In this document: piece after piece, positions 21,008-28,439 of the stretch
Numbering within the stretch: the first letter of the stretch is position 1
How the letters are laid out: every line of letters starts with the position of its first letter
Position numbers and translations under genes: made by a program
DNA from: Basidiobolus meristosporus CBS 931.73
Lineage: Eukaryota > Basidiobolomycota > Basidiobolomycetes > Basidiobolales > Basidiobolaceae
DNA length: 28,439 nucleotides
Direction: 5' to 3'
Assembly: GCA_002104905.1 (NCBI GenBank)
Contig: MCFE01000882.1
Span: 1-28,439, forward strand
Notes under the pieces: generated by a model
Told to the model about the DNA's origin: nothing
Seen by the model: only the letters and a program-made list of their open reading frames with translations
The model's database searches: none

Positions 21008-22390
21008 ATGACTTCTACTAGCAAACAAAACAATACAAACATTGTCTTTGTAAGGGAGAGGTTTGATGGGAAGAAATACAGACTTTGGAGAATCAAGATG
21101 CGGATCCACCTTTAGGAAAGAAAGCTTTGCAATATAGTAACAGGAAAAGAGGTTGCACCCAAAGGAACAGCAGAAGTAGTGGAGAAGTTTCAAGAGAAGG
21201 AGAGAAAGGCCTTTAATGCTATAAGCATCAATTTGCAAGATTCCTTCATTGGACAAATCCATGCTTCAAATACTGCCAAAGTAGCATGGGAATCCTTAGA
21301 GAAGATCATTAGAGCAAAATCACTATCAAGCAAGCTTTATCTAAAACAAAAGCTCTTCAACTTGAGGAAGATATCCAATGATGACATGCTACAACTCATT
21401 ACCAGAATGGAGACACATGCAGAAGAGCTCTACAGAATTAATGCTGGTGTAGATGAGGAAGAAAAGATACTCTGTCTACTTTGCAGCCTACCACACAAGT
21501 ATGAGCCACTCATACTTTTGTTTGAATGCAGAGACAATAATTTGACTTTAGACTATGTCAAGGGAAGACTCCTCCATGAAGAACTCAGACATACAGATCA
21601 AGCAGAGAAAATTGAAGACAATGCTTTATTCAGCTCAGAAAGGCACACAGAAAAGAAGGGGAAGCAACAAAACCAAAGAAACCTAGTTGCTGTAGCTACT
21701 GCAAGAAGCTGTGACACTGGGCAAGAGAATGCAAGAAGAAACAAGCAGACAAAAACAGAAACTGGAGTAGGCAAGCCATATAACTACTAATGAACAGTTA
21801 TTTGTAACTGTACAAGAGATTGCAAGTAACCAAAGTAATGAATGGTATATTGAGTCTGGAGCATCACAGCATACTTGTGGTATAAAGGAGTGGTTCAGCA
21901 ACATAAAGTCTATTCCTGTACAAAAGGTTTATATGTGAGACAACTCTGACTGGAAGCTGCTATCAGTGGGTTTATACTACTAAATATGAGTGATTTCTCA
22001 GGGGATACAGCATCAAAGCTGACTGACATACTCTACATCCCTGGAATAGCAGAGAACCTACTCACAGTGAGTAAAGCAACTGCTCAGGGACTGAAATTTG
22101 TTTTTAAGCCAAACTGATCTATATTGAGTGAAAATGGACAAATATTAGCATTGGGAATCAGATATCACAATTTATACAAGTTACAATGCAATATTGTTGT
22201 ACCTAAGTATGCCAAAATTGCTGAAACAGATGAAACTAACTGGGAGACATAGCATGGGTGGCTAGGACTCATTGGGGAACAGAAAATGAGCCAATTGATG
22301 AAAAATGAGCTTGTTTTAGGCCTAAACTACTCAATATCAATTGAATTGAGTGTCTGTAAGGGATGTTCATATAGCAAGCAATTTAGGTGG
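21008..22390 (+). pseudogene. Ty1/Copia gag, protease and pre-integrase, element E
   Basis: ATG at 21008 opens a 260-codon gag (to 21790) with one in-frame TAG (21113). FDGKKYRLWRIKM and the helical body (AWESLEKII, KLYLKQKLFNLRK, LLCSLPHKYEPL) are those of Copia UBN2-type gag. A CCHC zinc knuckle, CSYCKKL-HWAREC, is present at 21691-21732 but in another frame and with TGA for the usual Gly, so a frameshift lies upstream of it. Protease follows: WYIESGASQH (21844) carries Glu where the catalytic Asp is expected. The GAG-pre-integrase domain ends at CKGCSYSKQFR (22353-22385). Integrase, RT and the 3' LTR are missing. Sequence stops at the junction with element F. Confidence 0.88.
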
Positions 22391-22410
22391 AATTATAAAC
22401 TTTTACAACA

Positions 22411-22420
22411 CCCCCACTTA
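22411..22420 (-). other. Polypurine tract and start of a 3' LTR, Copia F
   Basis: On the minus strand TAAGTGGGGG is followed at once by TGTTGTAAAAG (22410 downwards). This is the polypurine tract and 5' tip of a 3' LTR. Only about 15-20 bases of that LTR remain before element E begins, and they do not match LTR2 beyond TGTTG. So F probably belongs to another Copia family. Confidence 0.6.
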
Positions 22421-22421
22421 G

Positions 22422-24600
22422 CTAAATGTTCATACTGACTAGTTCTAATTTTAGCCCAAGATATTTAAACTTGTCTCTAGCTAATGGTTTGGTAAATATG
22501 TCTGCAATCATTTCATCTGAAGGACAGTAAACTAAGCTAGCTGAGTTATTCTCTAAAGCTTCACATATGAAATGATGTCTAAGATCTACATGCTGAGCTT
22601 TAGTATGAAAAGTTGGATTTCTACCCAATAGTATACATTCTTGATTATCTTAAAATAAAGTAATAAGCATTTTTTGACATAGGCCTCAATCTGTGCAAAC
22701 CTCTCTTAACCACATTGCTTCTTTTGTAGCTTCACTGGCTGCCATATACTCTGCCTCTGTGGTGGAAAGTCCTACAGTTGGTTGCTTTCTTGATTTACAT
22801 GAAATTGCTCCTTGACAGTAAAGAAAGGTGTATCCTGTAGTGGATCTTCTTTCTTCTAAATTTTGTCCCCAACCAGCATTAGAGTGTCCCTCAAGATCCT
22901 GTTCTAAATCCTTATAAGTGTATCAAAAGCAGATATCAACAGCTCATTTTAGGTATCTAAAATCACCTTTACTGCTGCAATATGATCATATTCATAGTTC
23001 TGATTATGCTGGCTAACAACTCCCACTGAATATGCAATAACTAGATGTGTTCCAAGCATGATGTACATCAGACTGTCAACCATGGATTGCTAAGGAAACT
23101 CAGTGCTTTCTTATGGCACCAAGCTCCCTTGATTTGGTTGAGTTTTGACCAAGTTAAGGTTTGTTTCCATTGAGGTAGCTGCCGGTTTTCAGTCTTCCAT
23201 TTGGTACTTCTTTAGTATATCTTGATTATACTTGGATTGGCTTTGAGTGATAGTCTGGATATTTCTGTCTAAGGAGAACCCTATCCCTGCGTAGTAACTG
23301 AGTTCTCCTAGATTGGATATCTTGAACTCTTTAGTAGACTGGATTTTGAATGTTCCAATGTTTCTAAGCTGTTGGTGGCTATAATAAGATCATCCACATT
23401 TAGAGCCAATAGAACTGGATTTGCTCTGTCTGGCTCATAGTATATACTATGGTCAGCATTTCTCCTTTTGAAACTCAAAGATTTCAAATAATAATCCATC
23501 TTGATACTGTTGGCTCTTAGTGATTGTTTGAGACTATACAGAAGTTTTTCAAGCTTGCTGTTCCAGTATGGGTTATCATGGTCAGTTTACCCAACAGACT
23601 GGCTCATATACACATCCCCACTAAGTTCTCCATTCAAAAGTGCAGTTTTTACATACATTTGATGTATAAGAAACTTATATTTGGCTGCAAGAGCCAATAT
23701 CTATCTGATGGAATTAAACTTGGCTACTGGTGCAAAGGTCTCAGTTTAGTCATGTCCTTTTGTTTGAGAGTATCCTTTAGCCACAAGTCCTGCTTTGTAT
23801 TTTTCAATTGTACCATCAGCCTTATACTTTTTGTTAAAGACCCATCTGTATCAAATTGATTTTTGGTTGACTGGTAATATGACTAAGTCTCAAGTTTGAT
23901 TTTCCATCAGGGCCTGATATTCCTCAGTCATTGCATATCTCTAGACTTTATCTAGGGCTACTTGAGGCCACTTTTTCAGTCTGGGGTCCATCAATATGGA
24001 CTAAATAGGCATATGCTAAGTTTGTACACTCATTGATATAGTAACTTGGGCTATTTCATGTCCAGTTGGATTGCCTGGCATTTGATACTGGAATGATCAG
24101 TTGAGGGATAATCCAGGGCACTGATGCAGGCTGAACCATAGTATTATAGCCCTCTGGAGTAAAAAGGTTTCCATTGTTTTTCTCTGATTTAATCCTGGCA
24201 ATTGGTGGACTTGAGATCAAATTTTTGTTACCATCCAATGTCATTTTTTGAAAATATTTTGAAATTTCATCAAATAAAGCATCCCTGGACTTGATCAGCT
24301 GCTTTGCTTTGGTATTGTAAAGTCTATACACCTTACGCTTATTGCAGTAGGTCAATAGTATGCATCTTACACTTTTTGGCTCAAATCTTGACTGATCTTG
24401 GGGCAGTTTCTTGGCATATGCTCTATACCCCAATATTGTGAGATGTTTTGCACTTGGTTTGTATCCATACAATGCTTCCAATGGAGTAGAATCACAAAGG
24501 TCTCTATTTTATTTCCTATTTTATGGTATACAGCTGTGGCAACTGATTCTACCCAAAAATCATGGGATAGTTTTTAGACTTGTTCCATTGTACCATGCCA
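22422..24600 (-). pseudogene. Ty1/Copia pol, element F (integrase end, RT, RNase H)
   Basis: Minus-strand order. The integrase end has WVESVATAVY (about 24530) and MEALYGYKPSAKHL (24481), then the GYRAYAK and CILLTYCNKRKVYRLYN block typical of Copia. RT starts with DPRLKKWPQVA and EEYQALM (about 23970), then WVFNKKYKADGTIEKYKAGL (about 23840). The LNVDDLIIA active site is at 23380-23403, with both Asp at 23389-23394. RNase H has STTEAEYMAASEATKEAMW (about 22760-22715) and the final LDLRHHF-like block, QHVDLRHHFICE, then DIFTKPLARDKFKYLGLKL before the stop at 22422. Several stops and a frameshift break it. The integrase catalytic core, protease, gag and 5' LTR are missing, cut at the junction near 24600. 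Confidence 0.9.
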
Positions 24601-24830
24601 GGGCGTGTGGCGCAATCCGCGGTTGTAAAGAACAATTGGGCGCAATATTATAGCTACCAGAAGGCAGGATTGTTCTTGGACAATTTTGCACTATGTGGGA
24701 CAATCTTGCACACTATGGCACAATCTGACACAATGAGGTTGGCACAGATGATTGCGCCAACTTGTAATGTTTGCATCACGTGCGCAATTGGATACCACTA
24801 TATTGGCAGGTAAAATCCGATATTTGGATA
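24600..24830. repeat. CpG-rich segment with direct, inverted and tandem repeats
   Basis: GGCGCAAT occurs at 24609-24616 and 24639-24646 and inverted as ATTGCGCC at 24751-24758. AAGAACAAT (24628-24636) has an exact inverted partner ATTGTTCTT (24669-24677). Three imperfect 20-bp units (GGACAAT-TTGCACTATG-like) lie head to tail at 24678-24737. It directly abuts the broken integrase of Copia F. It could be a small non-autonomous element or the edge of a gene-bearing segment. No coding capacity is recognised. Confidence 0.5.
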
Positions 24831-25231
24831 TGTTTCTTTAATGTAAATGGAAATAAATGTGTATCACACTATAAACTACACTGATACTCACCATTTTGGT
24901 TACCCTCACTCCAATTGGACGGTATCTCAGTGGTTAATTGGTCTAAAAGTATCCTAAAGCTGGCAGCCCCCAATTGGCTCATTGACTACTAAAAAAGCTA
25001 CCTGGTTTGCCATCAAATATCCCATTTTGCCCATTGAGCAAGTAAATCCCTGATCCTAGTGATTGGACAAGGTGTCATAGCTAGCATGCAAGCAATTGTG
25101 TAGGTGCAAAACAGATCCAATAGCTGCACTGGTATTACAGATGACGTATATATATGCAGGGTGATTATTTATAGGGGTTCTGTCTCAAATGTGAGACGAC
25201 CTTGATATTGCTTATATCAAAAATTTGATGA
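24831..25231. other. No gene recognised
   Basis: AT-rich sequence with no convincing frame. A short tRNA-like stretch at 24928-24950 was considered and rejected. It lies downstream of the minus-strand frame that ends at 25232. Confidence 0.4.
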
Positions 25232-26581
25232 TCACTGATTTGCAATGGCTTGATTTGGATTGCAAAAAAAATGGGTTGTTGGGATCATTACAAATGTGAG
25301 TGATTCAAAGCAATTGCACCATCTTCTCCTGGGTTTTTTTCTCACAGGGATTACTACTGAAGCATTTGGTAGTGACTCACTTTGCACACCTATACTACTT
25401 CCTGGCTGACTATCATCTAGGCTACTTGTGTATTTGTAGTTAGTAATTTGCCTCCTAGCTGATGAGTGCAATGCTGCAGCTTGGCCACGCTGAATTGCTC
25501 CGACTGAACCAACTGAACTGGCCTGTAGTGCCATGCGCTGATGCATTCTTTTACTTGCCAAGGGCTCCGGTGGTTGAGGCACTTCATGTTGGTCATCATC
25601 AGTCAGTTCACCCAAAGTAACTTGCTGATGGTCAGGCAAAACGGCATGCGCAGGCGCGCCTTGACGCGCTGAGATGGCCCTTGGCTGAGTTTGATGTGAT
25701 GCTGCATGTTGATGCAACTTGGTCCGCTCCAATGGACTTGTGTCTAAATAAGCAGTTTAGCAAGTTCTCATAGTTTTGCTCTGAAGCGCACGCGTTGACC
25801 CAACGTGTGTTGACTCAATGTGCATTGATTTGATGCGGGGCGTTCTGGTAAAGGATGTTGGCATGGTCTGGACTGACCTGCACCGGCACGCTGTGGTTGC
25901 AAGAGATGGTAGGGAATCCAGCAAGGCATGCTGGCGTGATCTGAACAATGTTGCTTGCGGTCTGTATTCTTCCTTCTGAAGCTCACCATCTGATTCCTCA
26001 AGGTATTCACTTACCCTCAGTCTGATACTTTGGAGCTGTTGCCTGGATGAGTCCTGTGTATATTGCTCTTGGAAGCCACTTAGCTCTACTAATATATCAC
26101 ATAGTGCATTAGTCATTTGAGGCAAAAACTCATTCAAAATCTCTTTGGTTCCCAAAGTTGAGGCACAAATGGATGCGTCCGGCCCATACTGTGCAAATTG
26201 CGCGCAAAATTGTTACCGCGCGGCTTCTTCATTGAATCCCCTCACTCTCAGCTCATTCTTGATTTCAATACTTGTCTTGTTATATATCTTCTTACATACA
26301 TTGGCTGGCATCTTGATGTAGAACTCATGCCACAGCTTTCTACTAAAATTCTTCTATCTTTGTCAACTCTCTGAGGTATCTAGTTCTGCTAGATTAATCA
26401 GTAGTGCCAAAATATCTGTATGAAGACTCATCATAGACACTTGGGCCATACTAAAATCATTTGGCAAGAACTTGAATGGATCCAACATTGACTTTTCCGG
26501 TCCAGACTGTGCTTGTGAGCTGGGGGATGGGTTTTGTCTGGGTTGTGCTAAAGATGAGTTGAGGCTTGGTATGGGGACCAT
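25232..26581 (-). pseudogene. Unrecognised 449-codon frame with four internal stops
   Basis: ATG at 26581 (context GTTGCTATGG) opens a frame that runs to TGA at 25232 without any frameshift. It is broken by TGA (codon 73), TAG (76), TAA (123) and TAA (275). The parts between stops read as one protein. An N-terminal Pro/Ser/Gln-rich stretch is followed by a region that looks helical (FLPNDFSMAQV, LWHEFYIKMPANV, EIKNELRVRGFNEEAA, QMTNALCDILVELSGF, LRVSEYLEESDGEL). Then come a 5-codon repeat (codons 250-264), a Gln/His/Ala-rich region, and a basic motif near the end (RKKPRRR, a possible nuclear signal). No domain family is recognised. CpG is far commoner here than in the elements. It may be a host pseudogene, a gene read by means I cannot see, or an ORF of an unknown transposon. 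Introns were looked for at the stops and none fit. Confidence 0.5.
25790..25834 (-). repeat. Three 15-bp units encoding a 5-residue repeat
   Basis: Units 25820-25834, 25805-25819 and 25790-25804 encode IKSMH, IESTH and VGSTR in the frame of the surrounding ORF. The unit length being a multiple of three fits expansion under coding constraint. Confidence 0.7.
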
Positions 26582-26940
26582 AGCAACGGATTTGGATACT
26601 TATACAGCAGTATATTGGCATCAACCTGGTCTTATATGAAGTATATATGAAAACTAATATGATTGTTGAATTTTCCATATATTATGCATGATGCATCTTG
26701 GATCGCATTGACACAGATCAGATCACATCAATTGCAGATTTCCTATTTGATTATAGACTTATGATTAAAGCATCAACAAAAGTACCAAGGCATTGTTTGC
26801 GGATGATTTTTGCGACATAATGATGGGATACATGGCAATTGATGGAGATTTAACCATAATGTATTAAAAATCAGATAAATAACGCAGATTGCACCAAATA
26901 GATTCAAACCACCTCCATACAGTTACCCACCAGTTTTAAT
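26582..26940. other. Spacer between two divergent reading frames
   Basis: No gene seen. It separates the minus-strand start at 26581 from the plus-strand start at 26941, so a shared promoter region is possible. It is AT-rich, with no clear TATA box at a meaningful distance from either start. Confidence 0.35.
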
Positions 26941-27285
26941 ATGACTTACTCATCTGAATGGTCTTTTCTCATCAATCCCATCACTACCACTGGATTTTCT
27001 TTTGACACACTAGAGGAGATCTATTCCAAGTACTGTGGACCATCAACCCCAATCTACTCAAGGGGATCCCTTGTTAAGCTTCTCTGCTATTACAAGAACT
27101 ATTGCCCTACAAGGTTTCATCCCACCATCCATGGCAACAAAAGTCCTAGAAGCTTTCATTCCCAGCTGAAAGCAATGGAGAACCACCTTGCAGAGGGTAT
27201 GAATGACTTAGAGCAAGCTTGGAATACTAGGTTCAGAAGCTCCAATAGACTTCCATATCCCAGAGTGTTCAGCAACAGGTTCTGA
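26941..27285 (+). CDS. Hypothetical protein, 114 codons
   Basis: An open frame from ATG (26941) to TGA (27283). The predicted protein is soluble, with no signal peptide, membrane segment or known motif. Its middle is rich in Tyr, Cys, His and Arg (LCYYKNYCPTRFHP, HGNKSPRSFHSQLK) and a predicted helix follows (AMENHLAEGMNDLEQAW). I do not recognise it. In a sequence of about 43% GC a stop-free run this long is somewhat unlikely by chance. The segment contains no CpG at all by hand count, as in the decayed elements, so it may equally be part of an old repeat or one exon of a larger gene. Confidence 0.4.
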   Translation: MTYSSEWSFLINPITTTGFSFDTLEEIYSKYCGPSTPIYSRGSLVKLLCYYKNYCPTRFHPTIHGNKSPRSFHSQLKAMENHLAEGMNDLEQAWNTRFRSSNRLPYPRVFSNRF

Positions 27286-27592
27286 TGTGTTGTATTATGA
27301 TTAGTTTGGGGCTTGTTCTGCAATGTAGAGGCTAATCAACAATATACAACAACTTCCAGTATGCTAATACTGAAATAGTTTAATGGGAGTTTGATATACC
27401 AATGAAGATATAACTTTCACTAATTTCCTCACTCTTGGGCTCAAAATATACTGTGGGCAGTGTTTATCACTTCTACAGCAGTGTTCTGACCTTCTGTCAA
27501 CTAACGGGCCTATTTACTTTTATAGTAACTTTTCCTTATTTGGAAGTCACTTTCCTTTCTGAGAAAATATTTCCTAATATGGAAATTCTGAA
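27286..27592. other. No feature recognised
   Basis: Non-coding sequence with several short TTTCC and GGAAA motifs at 27530-27590. Nothing else is seen. Confidence 0.35.
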
Positions 27593-27593
27593 C

Positions 27594-27840
27594 CCCCCTT
27601 TAACCTAAAGGGGTGTGTTGTAGAAGTCTCTAAAGGGGTCTTTAGACCTAAAGGGGTGTCTAAAGGGGTGTCTTTAGAGTAAAGGGGCTTCTTGAAGTGG
27701 TCTCTAAAGTGGACTTTACACTAAAGGGGTACCTAAAGGGGCTTCTTTAGAGTAAAGGGGTTTCTTAAAGGGGTCTCTAAAGGGTCTTTAGACTAAAGGG
27801 GTGTCTTTAGAGTAAAGGGGTTTCTTAGAGGGGACTTTTC
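27594..27840 (+). repeat. TAAAGGGG minisatellite
   Basis: Eleven exact TAAAGGGG octamers and several near copies (AAAGTGGA, TAAAGGGTC, TAGAGGGG) occur in about 245 bases. They are joined by short TTTCT, GTCTCT and GTCTTTAGA linkers that form a higher-order unit of roughly 30-45 bp. The array opens with a perfect hairpin: CCCCTTTA (27595-27602), three bases, then TAAAGGGG (27606-27613). It closes with ACTTTTC (27834-27840) and its inverted partner GAAAAGT (27846-27852). Confidence 0.9.
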
Positions 27841-27852
27841 CGACAGAAAAGT

Positions 27853-28439
27853 GGTAGTTTCTTGTAGAATTTAGATTGGATTCTTGTGAGCTTTGCAGTC
27901 TCTTTACTGATGTAGTACTGATCAAAGTCAGAATACTCAACAGTGCAAGTGATGCAGGGGAAGTCTCATTACCTTTAAACTTGTAATCATAGTGTGGAGA
28001 TTCTGGAAAGAGAGGCTCTCTCTTTATTTTTCAGCTGGGAAGTCATATATATGAAAATTTTGAAGGATCAAAGTTTTTGGCAATTGCGCAAGCAATACAC
28101 GTGATACGAAGCTAAAATTTTGCAGTGGCGCAGATCGGACATAGGCACAGCACCTGTGAAAATTTCATGTGATTTGATTGGCTGGTTCAAACGTTACACG
28201 CGATCAAAGTCACCATAGTAGATCCTAGCAATAAGGCATAGATATATATAATAGTTGGACTCTTTTGTCATAACTCCTTAAGTACTGCTTCAAAATGTGC
28301 TCTAATTTGAAACATGTGTTGGCTACTACGTGTTCTATATGACATTAATATTCTTGGGTGGATTGCTTGTCAGGGTCTGGAGCATTTGCTCTTCAAAGTT
28401 GGAAATTCTTGATCTTTCTCTTGTGTGTTACAATAGCAA
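27853..28439. other. No gene recognised; AT-rich flank
   Basis: No convincing reading frame. A few CpGs return at 28085-28205 (GCGCAAG, CACGTGATACGAAG, GGCGCAGATCGG), unlike the CpG-poor elements. There is a short TA run near 28243. Confidence 0.4.

Noticed and set aside
1-24590. RIP of the Neurospora type as the cause of decay
   Set aside because: CpA dinucleotides remain abundant; the visible loss is of CpG.
24601-24625. GTGTGGCGCAAT resembling the 5' part of a tRNA
   Set aside because: The following bases do not form a D arm or anticodon arm, and no B box follows.
24928-24950. tRNA-like A box (TCTCAGTGGTTAATTGG) suggesting a tRNA gene or SINE
   Set aside because: No B box at a suitable distance, no cloverleaf and no A-rich tail could be found.
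26457-26678. Minus-strand 73-codon ORF overlapping the unknown gene in another frame
   Set aside because: The overlapping frame from 26581 continues for 449 codons with consistent composition; this one ends quickly.

Overview
This window is a eukaryotic, probably fungal, repeat-rich region. It reads as a graveyard of transposable elements rather than a gene cluster. The evidence is several decayed Ty3/Gypsy pol genes, two Ty1/Copia remnants in opposite orientations, two copies of a Tnp2-type (Transposase_21, CACTA/EnSpm-like) transposase of the kind common in filamentous fungi, and LTRs with TATA and AATAAA signals. No operons, ribosome binding sites, rRNA, tRNA or CRISPR arrays are visible. 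I cannot resolve the phylum. CpG is very rare in most of the window (about 2 in the first 1000 bases by hand count) while CpA and TpG stay common, which fits long-term CpG methylation and deamination.

Layout. 1-175 is a fragment repeated in inverse orientation at 20290-20470. 386-2907 is a Tnp2 transposase pseudogene (+). 2908-4230 holds only short tandem repeats. 4231-6245 holds repeated gag-like segments interrupted by a probable reverse-oriented LTR of a third family. 6470-12127 contains two Gypsy pol copies (A and B, +) that share an LTR at 8368-8734 and end at an LTR at 11770-12127. Copy B is interrupted by a solo Copia-type LTR. 12522-13960 is the 3' end of a minus-strand Gypsy element (C), with a plus-strand solo LTR nested inside its integrase. 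14085-15474 is a second, minus-strand Tnp2 fragment. 15475-20280 is the longest Gypsy copy (D: gag-like, protease remnant, RT, RNase H, integrase, 3' LTR), again interrupted by a solo Copia-type LTR. 20603-22395 is a 5' LTR plus gag and protease of a Copia element (E, +), which converges on a minus-strand Copia pol (F, 22411-24600).

The right-hand part differs. 24600-24830 is a CpG-rich segment with short repeats. 25232-26581 (-) is an unrecognised 449-codon reading frame that keeps one frame despite four internal stops and retains many CpGs. 26941-27285 (+) is an unrecognised 114-codon ORF. 27594-27840 is a TAAAGGGG minisatellite. The last 600 bases show no gene.

Two LTR families can be defined from the sequence alone: LTR1 (about 360 bp, Gypsy, TGTTATGATC...TAACA, five copies) and LTR2 (about 368 bp, Copia, TGTTGA...TTGCAACA, three copies). 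Target-site duplications give an insertion order: LTR2 entered Gypsy B and D after those copies existed, and an LTR1 entered Gypsy C. None of the elements appears able to move by itself.
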